From positions 1,736,001-1,800,000 of the forward strand of contig NC_009633.1 in NCBI RefSeq assembly GCF_000016985.1: DNA of 64,000 nucleotides. The letters are read 5' to 3'. Origin of the DNA: Alkaliphilus metalliredigens QYMF. GTDB taxonomy: Bacteria; Bacillota; Clostridia; Peptostreptococcales; Natronincolaceae. The notes under the pieces were generated by a model. It saw nothing but the letters and a program-made list of their open reading frames with translations. It did not search any database and was not told where the DNA came from. Below are positions 1 through 7,939 of the stretch, piece after piece (the first letter of the stretch is position 1; each line of letters starts with the position of its first letter). Made by a program: the position numbers and the translations under genes.

Positions 1-24
1 TAAAAATAAAAGGAGTGTTAAAAA

Positions 25-993
25 ATGATATTGAAAAAGAAAAAATTGTACTTTGTATTAGGTATTTTATTGACATTGACATTAATACTATCAGCTTGTA
101 GTAACACGATAGAACCAGCAATTGAAGATAACATTGATGAATCATTAGCACAGCATGAGGACATAGAAGATCCTGAAGAAGGACTACAAATCTTAACGAC
201 AATCTCAATTATAGGGGACTTAGTAGAAAATGTAATAGGAGACCGTGGGCAAGTGGAATATTTAGTACCAATAGGAGAGGAACCAGAAGAGTATGAGCCT
301 ATTCCAAGTGATTTTCAAAAAATCAGTGATACCGATGTTGTCTTTGCTAATGGATTAAACCTAGAGGGCTGGATTGAAAGAGTCATGACAAATGTCAGCG
401 GTACAGATTTAGTTTATGTGACTGAAGGAGCTCCCACCATAACGTTAATCGATCAGGACATTGACGATCCACATTTATGGCTCAATGTAAGCTATGTTAT
501 TGATTATTACTTAGATAATATTTTAAATACCGTCATCTCTTTGGATCCCCAAGGGGAAGGAACTTATCGAGAAAATACGGAACAATACATTAAAGAGTTA
601 AGGGAATTAGAGCTATGGATTGAAGAAAGCGTTAAAGAAATTCCAGAAGAAAACCGACTCATTGTCATTAGTGAAAACGCACTAAAATATTTTGGAGAAG
701 CCTATGGATTTGAAACGGAGGGCATATGGGAGTTGAATTCCCACGAAGAGGGAACACCACAACAAATTTCCCGGGTAATTGATTTAGTAAGAGAGCGAAA
801 TATACCATCAATTTTCGTAGAAACCACAGTCAGTGATCGATATATGCAAATGGTTTCTAGTGAATCCAGGGTACCCATTGCAGGGAGTTTGTACACAGAT
901 GCAATCGGCGTTAAGGGGAGCCCGGGAGATACTTATATTAAAATGATGAGGCATAATGTAGAAGTACTTGTAGAAGGTTTGAGGGGACGTTAA
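25..993 (+). CDS. Metal ABC transporter substrate-binding lipoprotein (ZnuA/PsaA/TroA family)
   Basis: Cluster A-I solute-binding lipoprotein that would capture Mn, Zn or a related divalent metal outside the membrane and pass it to an ABC permease. A signal peptide with a KKKK start and lipobox LSAC puts the lipidated Cys at residue 25. The C-terminal half follows the PsaA (Mn) pattern: SENALKYF (E217), WELNSHEEGTPQQI, and YTDAI (D292). H150 in DDPHLWLN is the second usual histidine ligand. The first ligand is odd: the family motif DPHEYEP reads EPEEYEP here, so Glu88 stands at the His position. The matching ATPase and permease are not in the window and would lie upstream. The SD aggagtg precedes the ATG, and a terminator follows directly. 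The family call is firm; the metal is not known. Confidence 0.9.
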   Translation: MILKKKKLYFVLGILLTLTLILSACSNTIEPAIEDNIDESLAQHEDIEDPEEGLQILTTISIIGDLVENVIGDRGQVEYLVPIGEEPEEYEPIPSDFQKISDTDVVFANGLNLEGWIERVMTNVSGTDLVYVTEGAPTITLIDQDIDDPHLWLNVSYVIDYYLDNILNTVISLDPQGEGTYRENTEQYIKELRELELWIEESVKEIPEENRLIVISENALKYFGEAYGFETEGIWELNSHEEGTPQQISRVIDLVRERNIPSIFVETTVSDRYMQMVSSESRVPIAGSLYTDAIGVKGSPGDTYIKMMRHNVEVLVEGLRGR

Positions 994-1011
994 AATTGAT
1001 TTGCTGATGAA

Positions 1012-1054
1012 AAAAAGGTTAAGTCTATGAGTATAACATAGACTTAACCTTTTT
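1012..1054 (+). terminator. Rho-independent terminator after the metal-binding lipoprotein gene
   Basis: A perfect 15-bp stem (AAGGTTAAGTCTATG at 1015-1029 pairing with 1037-1051), a 7-nt loop, and a T run on the 3' side. It separates the lipoprotein gene from the next operon. Confidence 0.9.
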
Positions 1055-1156
1055 ATATAGAATCTGTCTATTGTAGTTTGTGCAGGTTTATTGTAAATGC
1101 TAAGGACAAGTACAAAAAATGGGAATAGGTTCCAATAAAGATGGCAATAATTAAAG

Positions 1157-1174
1157 ATGCAAATTACTTGCATT
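1157..1174. promoter_or_regulatory. Inverted repeat ATGCAA-N6-TGCATT, candidate operator
   Basis: ATGCAA (1157-1162) and TGCATT (1169-1174) are separated by ATTACT. The site lies just upstream of the SD of the CooC-like gene. The same half-sites with the same 6-nt spacing recur at 6380-6397 before cbiM, which suggests one regulator for both operons. I cannot name the regulator. Confidence 0.5.
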
Positions 1175-1210
1175 TACAACTATAAAAAACTGGATAAGGA
1201 GCTTGAAAAG

Positions 1211-2164
1211 ATGAGAGTAGGATTTTTTGGTAAGGGTGGAAGCGGAAAAACAACAGCTACAGCAGGGTTTATCAGCTATTTAAAAGATATGGGGGACCAT
1301 GTTCTTGCTGTTGATGCAGATATGAATGTTCACCTAGGAAAAACACTACAGATGGAGCATAAATCAATAGGAGATGCCTTCGATGAATTTGAAGAATACT
1401 TAGAAGGCCATAGAAGACATCCAGTAGTGGAAAATAAGAAGCCTGTTATTATCGGGACAACACCTCCCGCTCTAAATTCAAGGTTTATAAGACCTAAAAG
1501 TGAGGATCCTTTTATCAAGACATATGCAACCCAAAGAGATAATATTTCTCTAATTACTGTAGGCACCTATAGAAATACTGAGGTGGGGCATTCATGTTAT
1601 CACGGGAAGTTAGGAGCATTGGAGCTTATGTACAATCGCCTGTTGGATGATAAACATGATATTGTCGTGGCTGATTCAACCGCAGGGGTAGATAGTGTTG
1701 GCACAAGTATGTTTTTTGTTTATGACATTATTATTTTTGTTGTAGAGCCAACATTAAGGAGCCTTAATGTTTATCTGGATTTTCTAAAAATCACAAAAAA
1801 CTATTCGCTAAATGTCTATGTGTTAGGCAATAAGGTTACAGATGAAGATGATATCAATTTCCTTAAAGAACATATTGGCGAGGACAAGCTTATTGGATGT
1901 ATAAAACATTCCAGTGATTTAAGAAGATTTGAACAGGGAGACAATAGCTCTTTTGACGAATTTATAAATAAAAACCAAGCAGTATTTGAAACCATCCACC
2001 GCCTGATTATGGATACAGAAAAAAACTGGGATAGCTATTATGAAAGAGTATTAAATGTCTATAAAGCTGGATGTCAAGAATGGTACAATAACTACTATTC
2101 AGAAGAACTTGAAAAATATATTGATCCAGAATTTAACTATACTAAAGTGGTGTTAGCTTTATGA
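1211..2164 (+). CDS. CooC/ParA-like P-loop ATPase
   Basis: SIMIBI-class ATPase of the MinD/CooC group. In CooC this fold drives nickel insertion into CO dehydrogenase. The deviant Walker A GKGGSGKTT (residues 7-15) and the switch region VDADMNVHLGKTL are clear, and the second half has the group's VVADSTAGVD segment. CooC proteins carry a CxC metal motif; here the corresponding site appears to be C129-Y-H131 in VGHSCYHGK. The start is the ATG at 1211, 9 nt after SD AAGGAG; the frame is open further upstream, but that part covers the inverted repeat. It is the first gene of a four-gene operon and its stop overlaps the next start (ATGA). Its client is unknown; no CO dehydrogenase lies nearby, so metal-site maturation for its PLP-enzyme neighbours is only inference. 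Confidence 0.8.
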   Translation: MRVGFFGKGGSGKTTATAGFISYLKDMGDHVLAVDADMNVHLGKTLQMEHKSIGDAFDEFEEYLEGHRRHPVVENKKPVIIGTTPPALNSRFIRPKSEDPFIKTYATQRDNISLITVGTYRNTEVGHSCYHGKLGALELMYNRLLDDKHDIVVADSTAGVDSVGTSMFFVYDIIIFVVEPTLRSLNVYLDFLKITKNYSLNVYVLGNKVTDEDDINFLKEHIGEDKLIGCIKHSSDLRRFEQGDNSSFDEFINKNQAVFETIHRLIMDTEKNWDSYYERVLNVYKAGCQEWYNNYYSEELEKYIDPEFNYTKVVLAL

Positions 2165-3609
2165 TAAAATTCACAGCTTTTCTTAGAGAAACCATTAAGG
2201 AATTTATAGATGAAAAGCATAGTCTTTTAAATTTAATTGATGGTTTGGGATCACCATTAAATATTATATTTCCAGAGGAAATTAATCAAAACATAGAAGA
2301 ATTTAAGGAAGTGTTCAATAAGCATTTTGTCAGTGGGAAGGTATTTTATGCTCATAAAACCAATAAGTCAAATTCAATAGTTAGACAAGCCTCCTTTGAA
2401 GCTGTTAATATTGATGTGGCATCTGAAAATGAACTAAAGAGCGCTTTAAAGAATGGATTTACAGGAGATAGAATTGAGGCAACAGGCCCTAAAAATAGAA
2501 ATTTCATCACCCTAGGGCTGCAACATAACATCATTTTTAATATTGATAATTTACAAGAGCTTGATCAAGTAATGGAACTTAAAAAAGCAATAGATTTTCA
2601 AAATACAAAGAAGGTGAAAATTCTTTTGAGATTTAGCGGATTTAAATCTGAAAGTATTAAAGTGCTATCTAAAAACAGTAAGTTTGGCATACCGGCAAGT
2701 GGGATTTATCAAGCTTTAGAAAAACTAAGTCAATATAGAGAGGATATTCATTTTTGGGGATTTTCTTTCCATGTAGATACCATTGATCTCAAAGAAAAAG
2801 TGATAGCAATTGAAAATTGCATTGACTTCTTTGATATTGCTAGAGACCATGATTTTGAGCCAAGGGTGCTAGATATAGGAGGCGGTTTTAAAGTTAGCTA
2901 TATAGAGGATGCCAAGGAATGGAATGACAGTATTAGTTATTTAAAGGAATCAATATTAGGCTATCAGGAAGGTGTAACCTGGAATAATCAAACCTTCGGC
3001 ATACAGCAAGAAAAAGGGGTACTTAAAGGCACGTTAAATATTTATAATTACCATGATAATCTAACAGGCCCCAAGTATTTAGACGCCTTATTATCCACAA
3101 GGTTACCGAAATTTGAAAATAGAACAATAGGAACAATCCTAAGTGAAAATATGATTGATCTATTTATCGAACCTGGTAAGGCACTGGTGAATCAATTGGG
3201 CTTGAGTGCCGCAAAGGTTAACTTTATCAAACAATCTTCTGATGATGAAATTCTAATAGGGTTAGACCTTAAAAGGACAGATGTTGTGATGGGGGACCAA
3301 GAATTATTCATAGATCCAATTATAATCCATAGAAGTAAAGTCACAGATTTACAGGAAGATAAAGGGGTCTATTTCATCGGGAATCTATGTCTAGAATCAG
3401 ATTTAATATTCAAACATAAAATTTTCATAAACCAACTACCTGCTAATGGAGATATAGTGATATTTCCTAATACAGCTGGTTATTTTATGGATTTTAATGC
3501 CACTGATTCCATTATGCAGCCAATTGCTAAAAAAGTGGCTGTAGTAAAGCAGAAAAGTGAATTTAAATGGTTTATCGATGAACTATACAATCCAGTAAAT
3601 ACTCATTAA
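2161..3609 (+). CDS. LysA/ornithine decarboxylase-fold PLP-dependent enzyme
   Basis: Fold type III PLP enzyme of the diaminopimelate/ornithine decarboxylase superfamily, 482 residues and so longer than LysA (about 420). Visible landmarks are the PLP lysine K66 in YAHKTNKSN, the phosphate-binding DIGGG (238-242), EPGKALV (337-343) and the catalytic GNLCLESD with C410 and D414. All expected active-site parts are present, so decarboxylation or a related reaction on an amino-acid substrate is likely. It resembles the Y4yA-type branch more than a housekeeping LysA. Pairing a CysK-like enzyme with a LysA-like decarboxylase recalls SbnA/SbnH of staphyloferrin B biosynthesis, but no siderophore synthetase is present. 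It overlaps the upstream gene by 4 nt, indicating translational coupling. Confidence 0.85.
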   Translation: MIKFTAFLRETIKEFIDEKHSLLNLIDGLGSPLNIIFPEEINQNIEEFKEVFNKHFVSGKVFYAHKTNKSNSIVRQASFEAVNIDVASENELKSALKNGFTGDRIEATGPKNRNFITLGLQHNIIFNIDNLQELDQVMELKKAIDFQNTKKVKILLRFSGFKSESIKVLSKNSKFGIPASGIYQALEKLSQYREDIHFWGFSFHVDTIDLKEKVIAIENCIDFFDIARDHDFEPRVLDIGGGFKVSYIEDAKEWNDSISYLKESILGYQEGVTWNNQTFGIQQEKGVLKGTLNIYNYHDNLTGPKYLDALLSTRLPKFENRTIGTILSENMIDLFIEPGKALVNQLGLSAAKVNFIKQSSDDEILIGLDLKRTDVVMGDQELFIDPIIIHRSKVTDLQEDKGVYFIGNLCLESDLIFKHKIFINQLPANGDIVIFPNTAGYFMDFNATDSIMQPIAKKVAVVKQKSEFKWFIDELYNPVNTH

Positions 3610-3628
3610 GATAAAAGGGTGATGATTT

Positions 3629-4957
3629 ATGCTATATAATAATATAATTGAGCTTATTGGAAATACACCTATTCTAAGGATTGCTCCAGAAGTTCATAAA
3701 TTAAAAAATATTGACATTTATGCTAAACTAGAGTTTTACAATCCCTTTGGGTCTGTTAAGGATCGGGTAGCTTATGGGATGATTAAGGATGATATAAAAA
3801 ATATTAAGGAAAACAATCAAACAATAATTGAATCCTCCAGTGGAAATACCGCTAAAGCCCTACAGGTTTTAGCTGCCATTAACGGAATAGAATTTAAAAC
3901 AGTTACGAACAGAATTAAGATTCCAGAGGTGAAAAGCATTTTGCAAATGCTTGGGGCGGAAATAGAAGAGCTACCAGGTCTTTCTGAATGTCCTGATCCT
4001 ACAGACCCTAATGATCCTGTTATATATATTGAAAAGATTATGTCTCAGGAGGCTAATCAATATTTTCACACTGCTCAGTATGTTAATATGAAGAATCGAG
4101 ATACCCATTATGATACAACGGGGAAAGAAATTTATAAAGATGTTGGAAGCGTAGATTATTTCTTTGGCACATTAGGTACCACAGGTTCTAGTAGAGGCAT
4201 TATAGAGTATCTTTACGAAAAAAATGAAAACATGAAAAAGGTCGGTATTGTAGCGGATAAAGGTGATACAATCCCAGGGATTAGAAACATAGATGAAATG
4301 TATGAAGTAGGGATATATGAGAAGAAGCTATATGATCATATTATTACTGTGGATTCGATAGAAGCAATTGATGGAATGTTGAAGTTAATTAAACAGTGTG
4401 GGGTATTAGGAGGGCCTACAAGTGGTGGAGCCTTCTGGGGAACATTAAAATATCTACAAGAAATTGACGAAGGTTTATCGGAAAAGAAAAAAGCAGTATT
4501 CGTTGTTTGTGATAGAGTGGAATGGTATGTATCCTACATTCAAAAAAGGCGACCGGATCTTTTTGATGCGACGATTAAAAAGGAGACCATTAGAAATCTA
4601 TCTCAAGAAGAATTATCCAACGCCACAACGATAAAAATCCAAGAAGCATTGGAGTGGGTAGAAAAGAATAATTCTCTAATTATTGATTTAAGGGGAGGTT
4701 TGGCATTTAAAACAAGCCATATACCAAATTCAATCAACATAGTAGATGATTATTTTGAAGCGTTACTGGATTCTGGCATGCCCTTTGCCAATAACATGAC
4801 TGTTCTACTGGTATGTCCAGTGGGAGAAAAATCCAAAAAATTTGTAGCACTAATGAAAAAGAGAGGGTTTGAAGCCTATAGTTTAGAGGGAGGAATGGTG
4901 GCATGGAGGGATGCAGGGTATCCTATGGAACGTTCAAGACAGAAAAAGAAGGGTTAG
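3629..4957 (+). CDS. Cysteine synthase-like PLP enzyme fused to a C-terminal rhodanese domain
   Basis: Residues 1-315 are a fold type II PLP enzyme of the cysteine synthase/cystathionine beta-synthase family: IGNTP at the start, PLP lysine K44 in NPFGSVKDR, the substrate loop SSSGNT (69-74) and the phosphate-binding GGPTSGGAFWG. Residues about 335-435 are a rhodanese domain with the active-site loop CPVGEKS and catalytic C396. The fusion suggests that sulfur, perhaps a persulfide, is handed between the two active sites. An insert ELPGLSECPDPTDPNDP is unlike CysK, so the substrate may differ from O-acetylserine. SD AAAAGGGTG precedes the ATG. It lies between the decarboxylase and the desulfurase in one operon. 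The domains are firm; the product is unknown. Confidence 0.9.
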   Translation: MLYNNIIELIGNTPILRIAPEVHKLKNIDIYAKLEFYNPFGSVKDRVAYGMIKDDIKNIKENNQTIIESSSGNTAKALQVLAAINGIEFKTVTNRIKIPEVKSILQMLGAEIEELPGLSECPDPTDPNDPVIYIEKIMSQEANQYFHTAQYVNMKNRDTHYDTTGKEIYKDVGSVDYFFGTLGTTGSSRGIIEYLYEKNENMKKVGIVADKGDTIPGIRNIDEMYEVGIYEKKLYDHIITVDSIEAIDGMLKLIKQCGVLGGPTSGGAFWGTLKYLQEIDEGLSEKKKAVFVVCDRVEWYVSYIQKRRPDLFDATIKKETIRNLSQEELSNATTIKIQEALEWVEKNNSLIIDLRGGLAFKTSHIPNSINIVDDYFEALLDSGMPFANNMTVLLVCPVGEKSKKFVALMKKRGFEAYSLEGGMVAWRDAGYPMERSRQKKKG

Positions 4958-4959
4958 AG

Positions 4960-6189
4960 ATGGATATAGAAAATATAAGAAATGAATTTCCTATACTAAT
5001 CAATAATCCTGACAAAATATATTTTGATAGTGCATCTACTACCCAAAAACCGTACGCTGTCATTCATACATTAAATAACTTTTATACAAACTGTTGTGCG
5101 AATATAGGAAGAGGTAGTTATGAATGGGCAAACAAGCTTGATATAGAGGTAAATGAAGCAAGAAAAAAAGTTGCATCATTTATCAATGCACCAAGCCCAA
5201 ACGAGATTGTTTTTACTTCTGGCACTACCCACAGTTCCAATACAATCATTTACTCCTGGGCACTTCACCATCTTAAAGAGGGCGATGAAGTATTGGTATG
5301 TTACTCAGACCACAAGTCTGCCATTATGCCATGGATACATATTAAAAATATTTTACAGGGTTTTAGCATTAAAATAAAAGTGATCCCCATTCTGATCAAT
5401 AGTCAAGGAGATTATAATGAAATAGATTTGTATGAAAAGGTCAATCGTAAAACTAAAGTCATTAATCTCACTCATATACACAATGTTTTTGGTATTGAGA
5501 TGGGGATAAAAGAAATGATTAGTAATCTCAGGAGCAACAAAGAGATTGTATTTATAGTTGATGCCAGCCAAAGCATTGGGCATGTTAGGGTAGATGTCCA
5601 GGACTTAGAGGCAGACTTTCTCTACTTTTCAGGGCATAAAATGTTTGCTGCAAACGGTACAGGAGTATTATGGGTTAATAAAAGGCTTCACAGTCAAATA
5701 AGACCATTTATGGTGGGTGGGAATAATAAGATTGAAGTTAGTGGAGAAGGTTTTTATCATGAGGATAAAATACAGAATTTACTAGAATCAGGAACCATGG
5801 ACATTCCTTCTATATTAACCCTTGGGGCAGCCATTGATTTTATTAAAGAAATAGGCATAGAGCAAATAGAAGCATATCTATTACATTTAACGCAATACTT
5901 GATAGAAGAATTAAAAACCATTAAAGAAGTTCAATTTTTACCTGGACCAGCCCTGTGTAGCTGTATTATTGGAAATGGTATTGTTTCCTTTAAAATACAA
6001 GGGGAAAAGTCACAAGATATTGGTTATGTTTTAAATGACTATGGTGTATTTATTAGGGCAGGAAGTCATTGCATGGGGGATGAAAGTTTAGCTGAGGATT
6101 CTATTAGAGTAAGTTTACAGATATACAATACTGTGGAAGAGATAGACCGGTTCATTTCTATTATCAAAGAAATAGTTGAAGCAATATAA
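4960..6189 (+). CDS. SufS/CsdA-type cysteine desulfurase-like aminotransferase class V
   Basis: Class V aminotransferase-fold PLP enzyme, 409 residues, closest in pattern to SufS/CsdA desulfurases that strip sulfur from cysteine and hold it as a persulfide. Seen: DSASTTQKP near the N-terminus, TSGTTHSSN, DASQSIGH, PLP lysine K227 in SGHKMFAANG, and C371 in IRAGSHCMGD at the position of the SufS active-site cysteine. The ATG at 4960 lies 2 nt after the upstream stop; the frame is open back to 4903, but only inside the upstream gene. No SufBCD or IscU lies beside it, so a role inside this operon, perhaps feeding sulfur to the neighbouring rhodanese domain, fits better than general Fe-S assembly. 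That role is inference. Confidence 0.88.
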   Translation: MDIENIRNEFPILINNPDKIYFDSASTTQKPYAVIHTLNNFYTNCCANIGRGSYEWANKLDIEVNEARKKVASFINAPSPNEIVFTSGTTHSSNTIIYSWALHHLKEGDEVLVCYSDHKSAIMPWIHIKNILQGFSIKIKVIPILINSQGDYNEIDLYEKVNRKTKVINLTHIHNVFGIEMGIKEMISNLRSNKEIVFIVDASQSIGHVRVDVQDLEADFLYFSGHKMFAANGTGVLWVNKRLHSQIRPFMVGGNNKIEVSGEGFYHEDKIQNLLESGTMDIPSILTLGAAIDFIKEIGIEQIEAYLLHLTQYLIEELKTIKEVQFLPGPALCSCIIGNGIVSFKIQGEKSQDIGYVLNDYGVFIRAGSHCMGDESLAEDSIRVSLQIYNTVEEIDRFISIIKEIVEAI

Positions 6190-6280
6190 TACAACTGAGA
6201 ATAATTTCTAGCCTATTACCACTAAAAAATAATTGACCGAGGAGGCAGAATGAATAAAGCTCTGTATGTTCATATAATTA

Positions 6281-6330
6281 AAAATAAGCTTTATCATCTA
6301 TATTGTATAGGTGGTAAAGCTTATTTTTTT
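6281..6330 (+). terminator. Rho-independent terminator of the four-gene operon
   Basis: AATAAGCTTTA... at 6283-6302 pairs with the arm at 6305-6324 over about 20 bp with two G-T wobbles, followed by a run of T. It ends the operon before the cbiM promoter begins. Confidence 0.85.
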
Positions 6331-6336
6331 ATATTA

Positions 6337-6365
6337 TTGACAATTAATTCCTATACATATAGAAT
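6337..6365 (+). promoter_or_regulatory. Sigma-A type promoter of cbiMQO
   Basis: TTGACA (6337-6342), a 17-nt spacer, then TAGAAT (6360-6365). It lies just after the previous operon's terminator and about 90 nt before cbiM. Confidence 0.75.
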
Positions 6366-6377
6366 ATAGACAAGTGA

Positions 6378-6398
6378 TAATGCAACTCATATGCATTA
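6378..6398. promoter_or_regulatory. Inverted repeat TAATGCA-N7-TGCATTA, candidate operator of cbiMQO
   Basis: A perfect 7-bp inverted repeat located roughly at +7 to +27 relative to the predicted promoter, a classic repressor position. Its core ATGCAA-N6-TGCATT matches the site at 1157-1174. A metal-responsive repressor is plausible but not identified. Confidence 0.55.
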
Positions 6399-6456
6399 CC
6401 TGAGGAGCATATATTAAAAGTGAAGATTTAAAATACACATTAAGGGGGAGATAGAA

Positions 6457-7197
6457 ATGAGTCATATTCATGTCCCAGATGGCATTATACCTGCTATATG
6501 GTGGGTGTCTGGATATGTTGGCACCTGTATTGTTATCTATTTTATTATGAAGAGCCTTGACAAAGAAGAGGTAAGACAAAAAATTCCCTTCACCGGAATA
6601 GCAGCTGCTATTATGTTGATAGGAATGTCGGTACCATTAGTAATTGTACCATTACATCTAAGCCTTGCGGTATTAACGGGAATTTTAATAGGGCCTAAGT
6701 TAGGGTTTTTAGCAGTATTTGTAGTTAACTTAATTTTAGCTTTATTTGGCCATGGGGGTATAACAATTGTTGGTTTGAACACCTTGGTAATTGGTTCAGA
6801 AGTAGCTATAGGATTCTATTTGTTCAGGTATTTGAGTAATAATTATCATAAGGTCACAAGTACTGTCATTGCCACAGTGGTAGCATTAGTAGTATCCATG
6901 ACACTAATGGTTAGTTTTGTAGCGATTACTGCCGACGTAACAGAAGCGCTACCCCATCACCATGCAGAGGGTGTTACACAAGAAGTGACCTATGAAGATG
7001 ACTCTTCAACTCAGTATGGAGAAGGACTTCAGCAGGAAATTGCGTCCATGCGCTACTTTATGTTTAGTGGGTGGATAGCTGTATTGTTAATACTCTTAGG
7101 AGGGATTGCTTTAGAGGCAACAGGAACAGCCCTGATAGTAAGATACTTCTTAAAGGTGAGGCCAGACCTTATTCTATCACCTGCTGAAAAGGTGTAG
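6457..7197 (+). CDS. cbiM: CbiM-type ECF transporter substrate-specific component (cobalt/nickel)
   Basis: Membrane S-component that selects Co2+ or Ni2+ for an energy-coupling-factor importer. The N-terminus SHIHVPDGIIP carries the metal-binding His motif of the family (MHIPDG in typical CbiM). Several hydrophobic helices follow, including LIGMSVPLVIVPLHLS and FGHGGITIVGLNTL. A loop with ALPHHHAEG and acidic residues precedes the last helix, at about the place where CbiN-like segments act. No separate cbiN or nikN gene is seen. An excellent SD (AAGGGGGAG) precedes the ATG. It is first of three genes cbiM-cbiQ-cbiO. Cobalt or nickel cannot be told apart from sequence alone; the CooC-like gene upstream tilts slightly to nickel. 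Confidence 0.9.
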   Translation: MSHIHVPDGIIPAIWWVSGYVGTCIVIYFIMKSLDKEEVRQKIPFTGIAAAIMLIGMSVPLVIVPLHLSLAVLTGILIGPKLGFLAVFVVNLILALFGHGGITIVGLNTLVIGSEVAIGFYLFRYLSNNYHKVTSTVIATVVALVVSMTLMVSFVAITADVTEALPHHHAEGVTQEVTYEDDSSTQYGEGLQQEIASMRYFMFSGWIAVLLILLGGIALEATGTALIVRYFLKVRPDLILSPAEKV

Positions 7198-7225
7198 AAA
7201 ATATATTTGTAAAGGTGAAAAGAAT

Positions 7226-7939
7226 ATGCATTTAGCTGAAATTGATGAAATATCCAACAATGGCAATAGTCTTTTACATAGAACAGGAACAATAGCAAAA
7301 GTAATACTAGTAATGTGTATATTGGCAAGTTTCATTATTACCAATGATTTAATGAAGCTAGGTTTTCTTATAGGTGTTTTACTGATTCTTTTTATTATTG
7401 GAAAAGTGCCGTTAAATAAAGTGATTCACTTAGGTCTATATCCAGCTTTTTTTAGTATCATTTTTGCTCTTTTAAGGGCACAGCAAGGATGGTTGTTGGG
7501 AATAATCGTAATAGTAAAGGCTGTAGGAACAGCTTTTACCATGATATTATTAATCACCACGACTTCCTATGTAGATATTTTTTCTTTCTTTTCTTTATTT
7601 ATGCCATCATTATTGGTGGATATTTTCCTTTTTACTTATCGATCGTTTTTCATATTGATAAGTAAAATTGAAAATCTATTTAAGAATATGCGATTAAGGG
7701 GAGGGTACAGGTCCTTTAATATATTTAAAAATCTTAAAAATATTGCAGCTATATTAGGAATGCTAATTATTCATTCCTTTGAAATGAGTGAGAGAATGTA
7801 TAAAATTTATTCATTAAGGGGCTATCAAGGCACGATCCCCCTAAGAGTAGAGCTATGGCCCCTAAAAGGAAAAGATTTCATATTTATTACTTTAGGGTTA
7901 ATGATTTTAACTGGGACGGTGATGACATGGAGCCTTTAA
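7226..7939 (+). CDS. cbiQ: CbiQ-type ECF transporter T component
   Basis: Transmembrane coupling protein (EcfT family) that links the CbiM component to the ATPase. It has about five hydrophobic segments and two cytosolic Arg-Gly coupling motifs, MRLRGGYRS and YSLRGYQG, that contact the ATPase groove. 237 residues is usual for CbiQ. SD AAGGTGAAAAG precedes the ATG, 28 nt after cbiM. Its 3' end overlaps the ATPase gene by 13 nt, consistent with coupled translation. Confidence 0.9.
   Translation: MHLAEIDEISNNGNSLLHRTGTIAKVILVMCILASFIITNDLMKLGFLIGVLLILFIIGKVPLNKVIHLGLYPAFFSIIFALLRAQQGWLLGIIVIVKAVGTAFTMILLITTTSYVDIFSFFSLFMPSLLVDIFLFTYRSFFILISKIENLFKNMRLRGGYRSFNIFKNLKNIAAILGMLIIHSFEMSERMYKIYSLRGYQGTIPLRVELWPLKGKDFIFITLGLMILTGTVMTWSL

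Noticed and set aside
1157-1210. Upstream in-frame start for the CooC-like ATPase
   Set aside because: The added 18 residues lie over the inverted repeat and have no SD. ATG 1211 has SD AAGGAG and begins at the conserved first strand.
6250-6369. 39-codon frame with SD GAGGAGG before cbiM, spanning the terminator and promoter
   Set aside because: SD spacing is only 4 nt, and the frame runs through both the upstream operon's terminator and the -35/-10 of cbiM. A leader peptide would not be transcribed as one unit, so I do not list it as a gene.
7855-7926. Longer start for the CbiO ATPase
   Set aside because: It would add 24 residues with no family counterpart inside cbiQ. ATG 7927 fits the family and the SD.
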